DNA from: Stieleria sedimenti
Lineage (GTDB): Bacteria; Planctomycetota; Planctomycetia; Pirellulales; Pirellulaceae
NCBI RefSeq assembly: GCF_025060895.1
Contig: NZ_JANZKV010000007.1
Location: 2,777-66,776, forward strand
DNA length: 64,000 nt
Reading direction: 5' to 3'
Positions 33,391 through 42,141 of this stretch are shown in pieces. Under the pieces are notes generated by a model. The model saw only the letters and a list, made by a program, of their open reading frames with translations, made no database searches and was not told where the DNA came from. Both the position numbers and the translations under genes were made by a program. How positions within the stretch are numbered: the first letter of the stretch is position 1; the number at the start of each line of letters is the position of its first letter.

Positions 33391-34404
33391 TCAATGCTCC
33401 GTTTGGCCGCTCAGCTTGCCTTGAAATCCGCCGGGATCTGCCTGGCCGCCGAGCGCGCGTGCGGTGGTCGTCAAGTTGTGGTCCAGCATGCCGATGTAGG
33501 TTCCCTCATAGCTGCCTTCGCGGCCCATCGCATCACTAAACAAGGTGCCGCCCTTGGTCACCGTGTGCCCTTGGCTCGCCGCGCCTTCGATCAAGGCCTC
33601 GACATTTTTCGGCGACACGCTGCTTTCGACGAAGACGGCTTTGACGTTGCGACGGATCAACAGATCAACCAGCGCGTTGATCTGTTGCAGACCGGCTTCG
33701 GACTCCGTCGAGATCCCCTGAATGCCCCGCACGTCCACCCCGTAGGCGCGCCCGAAGTAATTGAACGCATCATGGGAGGTGATCAGCAAGCGACTTGCTT
33801 CGGGGATGGTGGCGATGACCCGCAACCCATAGGCGTGCAACCGCTCCAACTCGGCTTGATAGGCCGCGGCGTTCTCCGCAAATTGAGCTCCGTGTTCGGG
33901 CGCCAACTCGGTCAGTTTATCTCGGATCAGGTCCACGCATTGGCTCCACATCGAGATGTCGTTCCAGACATGGGGGTCACCGTGCGCCTCGCTTTGGCCC
34001 GTCGGTTGACTCGCGTCACCGGACATCAAGCGGCTGCGGTCGATCGCGTCGGTCACCGCAAACACCGGTTTGCGCCGCCCCACTTTCTTCAGGGTGTCGG
34101 CCATCTTTCCCTCCAACATCAAACCGCAGTAGAAGACGGCGTCCGACTCCATGATGTCCTGGACGTCGTCACGCGTCGGCATGTAGAGATGCGGGTCGAC
34201 CCCGGCGCCGCAGATCTGTATCACCTCGATCTGATCGCCGCCCACGTTGCGGACCAAATCGCCGACCATCCCGACGGTCACCACCACTTGCAGCTTCTCC
34301 GCGGCGCCGGTTCCGTCACCGCCTGACACCCCGGTCGGCTTGCCGGAACCGCATCCGAGGCTCAATCCGGCGACCATCAAAAGACCAATCTGGCAGATTT
34401 TCAT
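33391..34404 (-). CDS. Metal-binding lipoprotein of ABC transporter (TroA/YtgA-like)
   Basis: High-affinity metal receptor of the importer, 337 residues. The ATG at 34404 is supported by AAGGA about nine bases upstream. LSLGC gives a lipobox with Cys18. The cluster A-I binding site is visible: His72 in DPHLYMP, His145 in DPHVWND, His211 in LLITSHDAFNYF and Asp308 in GMLDHN, the three-His-plus-Asp set of TroA, ZnuA and YtgA, as opposed to the Glu of PsaA-type manganese proteins. This favours zinc/manganese/iron binding but does not decide the metal. It is the first gene of the operon. Confidence 0.94.
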   Translation of the reverse strand: MKICQIGLLMVAGLSLGCGSGKPTGVSGGDGTGAAEKLQVVVTVGMVGDLVRNVGGDQIEVIQICGAGVDPHLYMPTRDDVQDIMESDAVFYCGLMLEGKMADTLKKVGRRKPVFAVTDAIDRSRLMSGDASQPTGQSEAHGDPHVWNDISMWSQCVDLIRDKLTELAPEHGAQFAENAAAYQAELERLHAYGLRVIATIPEASRLLITSHDAFNYFGRAYGVDVRGIQGISTESEAGLQQINALVDLLIRRNVKAVFVESSVSPKNVEALIEGAASQGHTVTKGGTLFSDAMGREGSYEGTYIGMLDHNLTTTARALGGQADPGGFQGKLSGQTEH

Positions 34405-34779
34405 GAACTTTTTTCCTTGCTTGTCTTCGTCTAGCGGACCGCAATCTACGCCCATTGTGGCCCCAAGCCCAGCGGAGGAAACGAACAAAAACCGCTCTAT
34501 GACGGGCAGAATGGCTGCTTTGCCCCCCACCTTTCGTCTCCCCAGAGCACGGGAGTGAACAAAATGGCACCCATATTTTTGGGTATCCACTTGTAATCCC
34601 CGAAAGAATCACTCCCAAGCGACCTGGAAATCGTGTTACACTTACCGCGTGTGCGGACGGCGGTTGTCGTTGTCCGGCTAGATCGAAGACCGAGACTCTC
34701 AGAACGAAATGGACGCCTATTGTGCGTCGCGGACAGCTCCGAGTGATGAGGCCTTCCGGAATTTGGAGCTGTAGTAGCG
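34405..34779. other. Divergent promoter region with interrupted palindrome
   Basis: 375 bases between the metal-transporter operon and the RRM gene. A short interrupted palindrome, ACCCA-N6-TGGGT, lies at 34569-34584, a candidate operator for a metal or stress regulator, low confidence. The stretch leading to the RRM gene is long and could be a structured 5' leader. No gene of credible length is seen. Confidence 0.5.
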
Positions 34780-35151
34780 ATGAAGATGTATGTGGGAAAT
34801 CTGGCTTGGGCCGTAACGACGGAAAAGCTGGAAGAGATTTTTGGCCAGTACGGTCAGGTCGATGATGCGATTGTTTTGACCGATCGCGAAACTGGTCGAA
34901 GCCGTGGCTTCGGCTTTGTGACGATGCCCGACGAAGCTGCCAAGGAAGCAATCGATGCTCTCGACGGACAAGACTTCGAAGGCCGACCGCTGCGGGTCAA
35001 CGAAGCCCAAGAGCGAGCGCCGCGTGGCGGCGGTGGTGGCGGCGGCGGCGGCGGTGGTTACCGTGGCGGCGGCGGCGGCGGTGGAAACCGCGGCGGCGGC
35101 GGCGGCGGAGGTTACGGCGGTGGCGGCGGTGGTGGCCGCGGCGGCTGGTAA
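34780..35151 (+). CDS. Glycine-rich RRM RNA-binding protein
   Basis: A 123-residue RNA-binding protein. RNP2 is [10 protein letters not shown] (2-11) and RNP1 is RGFGFVTM (42-49), a complete RRM fold to about residue 80. The tail (about 83-123) is almost entirely glycine with a few Arg and Tyr. This matches the cold-inducible single-RRM proteins of cyanobacteria and Planctomycetes, which bind and remodel mRNA at low temperature. The ATG at 34780 is preceded by GGAGC. A strong terminator follows at 35217-35258. The glycine tract is encoded by simple GGC repeats and could vary by slippage. Confidence 0.95.
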   Translation: MKMYVGNLAWAVTTEKLEEIFGQYGQVDDAIVLTDRETGRSRGFGFVTMPDEAAKEAIDALDGQDFEGRPLRVNEAQERAPRGGGGGGGGGGGYRGGGGGGGNRGGGGGGGYGGGGGGGRGGW

Positions 35152-35216
35152 GTCACCTTGAGCCATCGTGCTTAAGTCATGTGGGTCGTTGCCGGCCCAC
35201 ACTCAACGAATTCATG

Positions 35217-35258
35217 AACGCGACCCGAGTCGAAACAGACCGGGTCGCGTTTGTTTTT
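35217..35258 (+). terminator. Intrinsic terminator after the RRM gene
   Basis: Eleven-base arms AACGCGACCCG (35217-35227) and CGGGTCGCGTT (35241-35251) flank a 13-base loop, followed by TGTTTTT. It lies 66 bases after the stop codon of the RRM gene on the plus strand. Confidence 0.9.
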
Positions 35259-35375
35259 GGCTTCCCCCGTCTTTGATCGCGGTGACGGGCGGCGTTCCCC
35301 GCGACTTCTGTTTCCCGGCCGCATCGGTCCTGCTCCGTCTGGCCTCGATGCCGACCGTGTTGCTATGCTTGTTTC

Positions 35376-35792
35376 ATGTTCGCATGGCTCAACAAGATCG
35401 TCACCCGTTCCAAGCCCTCCGCTGCACCCTCGCAGGGCACGCGTGTTCCGCCGGCGGACGATCTGCGGCAGACGTTGCAGGTCGCTACGGTCTGGCAGGT
35501 TGTCGATCGATTCTTGACCCGGAATCCTGCACCCACGCCGTTCGGTGTCCACGCATTGGTCGATGCCGGTGCCGCGAACTTGCTGGATCCTTCCGAGTTG
35601 ATTCAGGTGTGCGAAAAGATTCGGGAGCACGGCTATCAGTATCCGATCAATCCGACGTTGGTCCAGGAATTGAAGCAATCCGAGCTGTTGGAGTTCTTGC
35701 GTTGGCACGGGCAAAACGAGGTGGAGCGAGAGTATTACGCCAACGAGATGACGCTCCGTGAACTGATCCAGCAGTTTCGCGCCGACCGATAA
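35376..35792 (+). CDS. Hypothetical small soluble protein
   Basis: A 138-residue protein starting MFAWLNKIVTRSKP. Residues 1-30 are basic and Ser/Pro rich; the remaining 105 are helical, with LQVATVWQVVDRFLTRNPAP and LIQVCEKIREHGYQYP as recognisable patches and Tyr/Arg-rich ends. No catalytic motif, signal peptide or membrane helix is seen, and I do not recognise a family. Its stop is three bases from the convergent methyltransferase stop at 35796. Confidence 0.68.
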   Translation: MFAWLNKIVTRSKPSAAPSQGTRVPPADDLRQTLQVATVWQVVDRFLTRNPAPTPFGVHALVDAGAANLLDPSELIQVCEKIREHGYQYPINPTLVQELKQSELLEFLRWHGQNEVEREYYANEMTLRELIQQFRADR

Positions 35793-35795
35793 ACG

Positions 35796-37289
35796 TCAGC
35801 GGTCCGTCGCGACCAGGATTCCGTTTTTCAGCAGCGAGCGCACCATGGCGGTGCCCTGTTTCCGCCCGGTTTCAATGGCCAGCCCCACTTGATTGGCGAA
35901 TCGGTCCAGACACTCCAGGACGGGCCGGCTGCCATCAAACATTTCAAGCAGCGTGCGCACGTATTCGTCGATGCCGATCGAGACGGGTAATCCATCGTCG
36001 AGGTGGAGCACGATCGAATCGCGTTGCCAACGAAACTCTTTCCAGTGCGACGTCTCGACCTGACGCAACCCATTGGCGACGGTCAATCGGCTGGCCAGCA
36101 ACGCGTCGCCGTCGTCACTCAGGGCCAGGTCTCGATTGGAGAAGCCGCGGGCGATTGCGTCGCCGATCGGTTGGCGGATCGGTTTGGTCAGTTGTGTCAC
36201 GTCGAACCAGTTCTTGCCGCTTCGACGTCGGATGAAGACAAAGCCGCCTTGGATGGCTTCGACCCGCTGCTCTCGAAAGTAGTTTTCCCACTTCGCCTGT
36301 TGCGTTGCCAATTCCGCTTCGTCGGAAATCGTTTGGGCCAATGTGTTGCGGGCATAGCTGGCCGGAAGCTGTCGATTGGCCGGCAGGATCCAGGCATCAC
36401 AACCGGAATCTGCCAGCCAGCTGCGGAGTCGATCTTGCCAGTCCTGGCCTTGTACTTCGACCCATTCGCAGATCGTCTGCAAGATGCCGCCTTCTTCTAG
36501 GTGGTCGGCCGCTTGCGAGAGCATCTGCCGGACAAATCCGTCCAATTCGATCGGACTGAATCGATACGTCGTCATCGCGTCGGGCGAAATGACGAATGGT
36601 GGATTGGCGAGGATCAGGTTGAATCGTTCGCCTTTCACGACGTCGAAGAGTTCTCCCGTGACGGCGCGCAAGTTGTCGAAACCGTTCAGCGCGGCGTTGA
36701 AGCGGGCGAACGCTTCTGCCCTCGGATTCAAGTCGGACGCCACCACGGTTTCACTGTGTGGGCAGGACAGAACGCCGTGCAGAGCGAATCCGCTGCACAG
36801 GTCGAGCGTTTTGCCGACGGGTTGGCGGATCGCAACGGCATTGAGGTGCAGCGCCGCGTCGCACAGCGCGGGCACGAATTGTTTCTCGTCCTGGTACTCG
36901 ATTCGCTGCAGATCGGAGGCCAGCAGCGCCGTGCCGACGGGGGCGACGAGGGCGGTCGGGCGGTAGTCGGTTCCGTCTTTGATCAGCAAGCCGCACTGCA
37001 GGCACGAGCGAATGAAGCCCTCTGGCAGCAGTGCGTTTGCCGTCTCGGCATCGACCGCCGTCCCCAGGAAGAACGCATGGGCCAGCACGTCGAAGGGCGT
37101 TGCGTTTTGATTCAGTCTGCCATCCAGCGTTGCCCTTTGTGCGGCTGGCAATCGGTCGCTCGGCGGCGGCACCAGCAATCCGAAGCATTCCTCCAGTCGG
37201 GGCGAGGTATAGCCGGCGGCATGGCAAACGTCACGAAAGAGCTTCGCTTCCTCCGCTCCCAGGGGAGTCGGCGTTTTAACGGAGAACAC
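35796..37289 (-). CDS. N6-adenine/glutamine-type methyltransferase (NPPF motif)
   Basis: A 497-residue protein. Residues 163-172 (DLCSGFALHG) and VVASDLNPRAEAFARFNAAL are motif I and the second strand; NPPF at 229-232 in LILANPPFVISP is the catalytic Asn-Pro-Pro-Phe motif of methylases that act on amide or amino nitrogens (HemK/PrmC, RsmC and RlmG types). The first 130 residues and the last 200 are specific to this group and look like substrate-recognition modules. The start is GTG at 37289, with AAGGA 12 bases upstream. The target could be an RNA or a protein; context does not settle it. Confidence 0.88.
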   Translation of the reverse strand: MFSVKTPTPLGAEEAKLFRDVCHAAGYTSPRLEECFGLLVPPPSDRLPAAQRATLDGRLNQNATPFDVLAHAFFLGTAVDAETANALLPEGFIRSCLQCGLLIKDGTDYRPTALVAPVGTALLASDLQRIEYQDEKQFVPALCDAALHLNAVAIRQPVGKTLDLCSGFALHGVLSCPHSETVVASDLNPRAEAFARFNAALNGFDNLRAVTGELFDVVKGERFNLILANPPFVISPDAMTTYRFSPIELDGFVRQMLSQAADHLEEGGILQTICEWVEVQGQDWQDRLRSWLADSGCDAWILPANRQLPASYARNTLAQTISDEAELATQQAKWENYFREQRVEAIQGGFVFIRRRSGKNWFDVTQLTKPIRQPIGDAIARGFSNRDLALSDDGDALLASRLTVANGLRQVETSHWKEFRWQRDSIVLHLDDGLPVSIGIDEYVRTLLEMFDGSRPVLECLDRFANQVGLAIETGRKQGTAMVRSLLKNGILVATDR

Positions 37290-37326
37290 GGGATCAGAGT
37301 CCTTCAGGGGGGATGACGAATCGGTA

Positions 37327-38667
37327 TCAATCGGTTGAGTTTCGTGTGGCGGTGAACAGGTATCCCGTCACGCTGTCGTGGCCTTCTTTGCGGACTTCCG
37401 TTTCGGTGGCCTCGTTGACGGAGAACCCGCGTGCGTGCAGCCAATTTCGAATGCAAGCCTCGGTGTGTTGGTAGCGGCCGCTCGTTCCTAGTCGAAAATC
37501 ATCCAGATCGGCTGACGCCGTTTGCGATGCCAATTTTTCGATGCTAAACACCAACGCTCCGCCGGGCCGGAGTGCGGCTGCGGCGGCATTGAAGGTCGGA
37601 CGCAAGTCACCGATGTAAATCAGGGTGTCGGCCGAGACGATCAAATCGAAGGGCTCGGAGCAGTCGATCAGGTATTGCGTCAGCTCCGCTTCGACCAATT
37701 CGTCATACTGGTTTCGTTCTTTCGCCTTGGCCAGCATCATCGGCGACAGGTCCACGCCGACGAGATGGCTTGCCAAATCTCTCAGGTACGGGGCGCAGAG
37801 TCCGGTTCCGCAGCCCAGGTCGACGATCCGCATCGTGCCGCGATCTTCACCGGCGACAAGCGAGTCGGCGATCTTTCCCAACCGTTCGGGGACGCAGTAG
37901 TCGAGTCTGGACAGCAGCGAGTCAAACGTTTCGGCGAATCCATCAAACGTTTGTTTGACATAGTCCTGTGAAGCTCGCTCGGGAACGTTCTCGGGGGCAC
38001 CACAGACCAGCACAAAGTGCTCCGCAATCGGGTTTCCCGGATCCATCGCCAGCCATTGTTGATAGATTTCCAAGGCTTCGTCGAGACGCCCGGCTAGCCG
38101 CAATGCCCTTCCCAGGCCGTCTCGGGGCGCGATGTACTCTGGGGAGATCGCGATCGACTTTTGGTAGGCTTGGACGGCGTCATCGAGTCGGCCGAGTTTT
38201 TCAAGTGCGGCACCCAGCGAATGCCACGCCGTTGCGTCCTCTGGATTTAATTCGGTGGCTCGGGTGTAGGCCGAAAAGGCATCCAGATGACGGTGCAGGT
38301 AATCGAACACGTGACCCAAATGCAAGTGCGACTGGGCATCGTCGGGGGCGAAATGGATCGCCCGCTCGAAGGCGTCCAAGGCCTCTTCGTACCGTTTCTC
38401 GCGGACCAGCATGTTGCCGAGGTTGTTGAGTGCACCTGGCTGATTGGGATTGATCGCGATCGACTGGTTGACGCGTTCAATCGCCAGGGGAGTGTTCCCC
38501 AACTGGGCCGCGATGACACCGAGCAATTGCATCGCATCGGTCTGCTTCGGATCGAGTTCTAAAACTTTGTTGTACAGAGACTCCGACTGGGTCAAATCCC
38601 CATCGCGATGCAACGCGATGGCCTGTTTCAACAGTTCTTTTGATTCGGTCGATGCCTCACTCGCCAT
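37327..38667 (-). CDS. TPR-containing SAM methyltransferase
   Basis: A 446-residue protein (ATG at 38667). About six tetratricopeptide repeats occupy residues 10-225 (for example LLKQAIALHRDGDLTQSESL and NLGNMLVREKRYEEALDAFE). A class I methyltransferase domain follows: IVDLGCGTGLCAPYLRDLAS (motif I), VGVDLSPMMLAKAKE and FDLIVSADTLIYIGDLRP. This is the COG4976 'methyltransferase with TPR' architecture. A paralogue lies at 40587-41906 on the plus strand, sharing DLIVSxDTLIY and the CGTGLC motif. The TPR part likely recruits a protein substrate or partner; the target is unknown. Confidence 0.92.
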   Translation of the reverse strand: MASEASTESKELLKQAIALHRDGDLTQSESLYNKVLELDPKQTDAMQLLGVIAAQLGNTPLAIERVNQSIAINPNQPGALNNLGNMLVREKRYEEALDAFERAIHFAPDDAQSHLHLGHVFDYLHRHLDAFSAYTRATELNPEDATAWHSLGAALEKLGRLDDAVQAYQKSIAISPEYIAPRDGLGRALRLAGRLDEALEIYQQWLAMDPGNPIAEHFVLVCGAPENVPERASQDYVKQTFDGFAETFDSLLSRLDYCVPERLGKIADSLVAGEDRGTMRIVDLGCGTGLCAPYLRDLASHLVGVDLSPMMLAKAKERNQYDELVEAELTQYLIDCSEPFDLIVSADTLIYIGDLRPTFNAAAAALRPGGALVFSIEKLASQTASADLDDFRLGTSGRYQHTEACIRNWLHARGFSVNEATETEVRKEGHDSVTGYLFTATRNSTD

Positions 38668-38962
38668 GATGTCGGTCTTCCGCCGGATGCAATTGGACAA
38701 AGCAACAATAACTGCACCGCCCGTTCGTCGCGGGCGATCTTCTGAAAAGCGAGTTTAACGGACGACGGCAATCAGGCCCAGCGGCAGATCGGCTGGCCAA
38801 CTGCTGTGGCACTGTGATCGCCGCTGCTCGTGCTGCTGTTGACTTGCGGCGATGCGATCGATCCGACGACCTCTGTAGGCAGCGGGACAGCGAAACCTTA
38901 CCATGAACGTCGGACGCTATTGATCTATCCGACTGCCTCGCATTTATCTTTTGATCCGCACC

Positions 38963-39925
38963 ATGTCGCGCCCCGATCGTTTGATCAATCGACCGTCGCA
39001 ATCTGCCGACGTGCGATCACCAGGCGGCGGCCAGGAACAGCCGGGACAGTTTCGGGCGTATGGGGCGCCCCGATGTGTCGTCTGCGGAAATGTTTTGACG
39101 GTTTCCGAACAGGCGGTCGGGAACATCTGCTCGCGCGGCCAATGCAAAACGCGTCGGGTGCGGCAGCAAGCCCAGGCAGAAGTTCTTCGCCAAAAAAAGT
39201 TGCGTGACCGTGTCGTGATGGCCGAACAAGCGCTCATTGAGTCGAATTCGATTCCAGCCCGGGCCGATCGCCTGCTCAGTGTGCTGCCTTCCAATCAGCG
39301 CCGGCTGGTCGGGATTTCCAAACGCGAGCTGCGGCCGTTCATCGATCGTTTGATGGGCGTCATCAGCCGGGCAGCCGCCATTCGCTTCGGCAATGCGACA
39401 TTGGAAGATGACGGTGTCGGCTACAAGACACCCGTCAACTTGTCGCAATCCCAACTCGCGATCTTGGGCAACGGATGTGCGGTGTGTCGCGGCCACTGTT
39501 GTTTCCAGGGCCGCGGCCATGCATTCCTCTATGTAGACACCGTGCTCGGATACATGCAACGCCATCCGGACCAGCGACCGCGTGATGTCTTGGAGGCTTA
39601 CGTGTCGCGCATCGGGCCCAAAGCCTACGAAGATTCCTGTGTCTACCATGCCGAGACCGGATGCACGTTGCCACGAGACATGCGATCCAAGGTCTGTAAC
39701 GGCTATCTCTGCAAAGGTCTCGACGAGATCCTCGATCAGCTGCAGGATTCATCACCGGAGGTTTTTGTGATTTCGGTCAGCGACGACGATCGAGACGACT
39801 CCGGTGATCCATCCTGCCCGTCCACCCGGGTGGCTGTCATTGACGCCCAAAACGTGACACGCTATCCGTTCGTGGAATTAGTCGAACGCGGCGACGACGA
39901 CATCATCACACCCTCGGAGGCTTGA
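38963..39925 (+). CDS. Cysteine-rich putative metal or Fe-S protein with 12 cysteines
   Basis: A 320-residue protein from ATG 38963 (an in-frame TTG twelve bases upstream is ignored). Twelve cysteines fall into three clusters of four: 38, 41, 56 and 61 (CVVCGN, then CSRGQC, a zinc-ribbon pattern); 172, 175, 179 and 180 (CAVCRGHCC); and 226, 234, 245 and 250 (CVYHAETGC, CNGYLC). The middle cluster resembles YkgJ/UPF0153-type CxxCxxxCC metal-binding proteins. The rest is helical. It is followed, after five bases, by a gene of unknown function and then by a TPR-methyltransferase, which may be its partner. Function is unknown. Confidence 0.8.
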   Translation: MSRPDRLINRPSQSADVRSPGGGQEQPGQFRAYGAPRCVVCGNVLTVSEQAVGNICSRGQCKTRRVRQQAQAEVLRQKKLRDRVVMAEQALIESNSIPARADRLLSVLPSNQRRLVGISKRELRPFIDRLMGVISRAAAIRFGNATLEDDGVGYKTPVNLSQSQLAILGNGCAVCRGHCCFQGRGHAFLYVDTVLGYMQRHPDQRPRDVLEAYVSRIGPKAYEDSCVYHAETGCTLPRDMRSKVCNGYLCKGLDEILDQLQDSSPEVFVISVSDDDRDDSGDPSCPSTRVAVIDAQNVTRYPFVELVERGDDDIITPSEA

Positions 39926-39930
39926 ACAAC

Positions 39931-40533
39931 GTGCCGGTTTGCACCAAAACCATCATGCAACGCGGCGGTCGGGAGTTGATCGAATTGCTCACACATTGTG
40001 TGTTTTCGTTTAACACCGACGTCCTCTTTTTGTATTGCGTTGGCGAATACCAGCTGCGTCCCCAAGCGGTCAGCGCGATCGCGATCTACGACGTGTTCTG
40101 CGCCCCGACGGCTCCTGCGCGGATCAGTGACCTGTCCCTGATTCCACCCAAGGATGTGCGGATCGAGCAAACGATCACTCAATTGCGGCACGCGTTCCAG
40201 GGGGCGACCTGCGACCCGCGCCAGTCCGATGGTGTTGCCGATGACGAAAACGCTGCCGCTGGGCAGGACGAATCGAATCCGCCTGATCGTCCCGCCGTTC
40301 CGCTTCCGCCCCGTTATCTGTTTGATTCGATCGCGTCGAGCTTGAGTGTTTCGGAGCAGGCGAAAATCGCAACGTTGGAAGATTACTACGACCCCAAACG
40401 CACGCCCCAAGAAAACTTGCCGGGCGGTGAGCTGACCGACGTCCAGCGCGCCTTCGTGGATCACGTCTGGACGCCACGGATCCGTCCCTACCTTGTTTCC
40501 TCCGGTTTTTGGCGCGTTTCGACCGTCGGTTGA
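39931..40533 (+). CDS. Hypothetical protein following the Cys-rich gene
   Basis: A 200-residue protein. GTG at 39931 is chosen because GGAGG lies ten bases upstream; a TTG at 39922 would leave almost no ribosome spacing. The first 60 residues contain conserved-looking segments (QRGGRELIELLTHCVFSFNT, then FLYCVGEY); the middle is a low-complexity Asp/Glu/Pro linker; and the end contains RTPQENLPGGELTDVQRAFV and YLVSSGFWRVS. I do not recognise a family. Its five-base spacing from the Cys-rich gene implies co-expression. Confidence 0.68.
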   Translation: MPVCTKTIMQRGGRELIELLTHCVFSFNTDVLFLYCVGEYQLRPQAVSAIAIYDVFCAPTAPARISDLSLIPPKDVRIEQTITQLRHAFQGATCDPRQSDGVADDENAAAGQDESNPPDRPAVPLPPRYLFDSIASSLSVSEQAKIATLEDYYDPKRTPQENLPGGELTDVQRAFVDHVWTPRIRPYLVSSGFWRVSTVG

Positions 40534-40586
40534 GCACCGATCCCGTTGATTGACTCAAACTTTCCCTCCACCCGTCACACGTCTGC

Positions 40587-41906
40587 ATGGCATCTCGACC
40601 CCAACTCCCACCCGTCGCGGACGTCGTTTCGTTGGCCGTTTCGCTTCACCAAGGTGGGCATGTGTCCGAAGCCGAAGGGCTTTACCAGCGTGCGTTGGAG
40701 CGGGAGCCCGAGAACGTCGATGCGCTGCACTTTTTGGGTGTGCTGCGGCACCAACAGGGCAGCTCTGACGAGGCGGTGCGGTTGATTCGGCGATCGCTCC
40801 GCGGCAATCCCCGCTATCACGGTGCCCGCAACAACTTGGGAAACGTGCTGAAAGAGTCCGAACGGTTTGTCGAGGCAGAGGCCGAGTACCGAAAGGTGAT
40901 CGAGGCGGATCCCAAGCACGCCGACGCGCACAACAATCTCGGGGCCGTGCTGCGCGCGCTCAAACGGAACGATGAGGCGATCGCTTCATTTGAGGCAGCC
41001 ATCGAGTTACAACCTCGACACGCCGACGCCCACCAAAATCTCGGCAATGCGTTGAAGGCCGGCGGGCGACAGGAGGAGGCTTTGATGGCCTTTCGAAAGG
41101 CGGTCGAAATCGATCCGAACCGCAGCACGTCCCGCTTGAACTTGGGGCGGGCGCTGTATGCGTTCGGCAGAATCGATGAAGCGATCATCGTCTATCGTCA
41201 GTGGCTGGCGATTGCCCCAGACAATCCGATCGCCAAGCACATGCTGGCTGCGTGCGAGGGAAATGAAGTTCCCGACCGTTGTTCCGAAGCGTTCGTCCGA
41301 GAATCGTTTGATGCGTTTGCGTCCAGTTTCGACGAAGTGCTGGGACGGTTGGATTATCGGGCGCCCGCCCAGATTGCCGACGCCCTCTCGGATGTCGCGA
41401 CGCCGCAGGGAGACATGCAGGTGCTCGATGCCGGTTGTGGCACCGGGTTGTGCGGCGAGGATTTGCGATCCTACGCGAAGCGGCTGGTCGGGATCGATCT
41501 GTCCCCCAAGATGATGATCAAGGCGGCGGCGCGCGGGGTGTACGATGAATTGATCGAGGCCGACCTGGTTGAGTACTTGTCCGAACACGCCGACCACTAC
41601 GATCTGATCGTCTCTTGCGACACGCTGATTTATTTTGGAGCACTCGAAGCGGCGATCGGCGCGGCGGCCAAGGCGTTGCGTCCGGGAGGGAGGCTGTTGT
41701 TCACCGTCGAAAGTCTTTCCGATGCAGACGACGTGCCGCCCTACCTGCTCCATCCCCACGGCAGATACAGCCATCGTCAAGATTATCTCACCGATTGCAT
41801 CAACCGAGCCTCTCTCGGCGTTCGTGCGATTGAGCCGGTGACCCTTCGTCTGGAACTGAAACGCCCCGTGCACGGTTTCGTGGTGACGGCGATCAAAGAA
41901 ACCTGA
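40587..41906 (+). CDS. TPR-containing SAM methyltransferase, paralogue
   Basis: A 439-residue protein with the same order of parts as 37327-38667: five or six TPRs (about 10-215, e.g. ARNNLGNVLKESERFVEAEA, HNNLGAVLRALKRNDEAIAS) and then a methyltransferase domain with VLDAGCGTGLCGEDLRSYAK, LVGIDLSPKMMIKA and YDLIVSCDTLIYFGALEAAI. The two proteins are about equally long and clearly arose by duplication, but they lie on opposite strands around the 12-cysteine gene. ATG 40587 is used. The substrate is unknown, and the pair may act on related targets. Confidence 0.92.
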   Translation: MASRPQLPPVADVVSLAVSLHQGGHVSEAEGLYQRALEREPENVDALHFLGVLRHQQGSSDEAVRLIRRSLRGNPRYHGARNNLGNVLKESERFVEAEAEYRKVIEADPKHADAHNNLGAVLRALKRNDEAIASFEAAIELQPRHADAHQNLGNALKAGGRQEEALMAFRKAVEIDPNRSTSRLNLGRALYAFGRIDEAIIVYRQWLAIAPDNPIAKHMLAACEGNEVPDRCSEAFVRESFDAFASSFDEVLGRLDYRAPAQIADALSDVATPQGDMQVLDAGCGTGLCGEDLRSYAKRLVGIDLSPKMMIKAAARGVYDELIEADLVEYLSEHADHYDLIVSCDTLIYFGALEAAIGAAAKALRPGGRLLFTVESLSDADDVPPYLLHPHGRYSHRQDYLTDCINRASLGVRAIEPVTLRLELKRPVHGFVVTAIKET

Positions 41907-42141
41907 ACCCGCCGCGCGGGAACGGGCGGTTGATATTGAATCGATGTTTCAATTTCAACACGAACAGTATTGGCCCGAACACATCAACGAGGGAAGCTGA
42001 TTTCGTTGCACAGTCGATCGACACGTCCTCGTGGAACCAGCGGGCCGCGCACGTCGCAGTCTGGTGCTGTAGTCCTCTGATGCTGTACAATCCGGCCAAC
42101 ACAGATTGTCCCTGCTCTGGCGCATTGAGATTAGCTGAATT

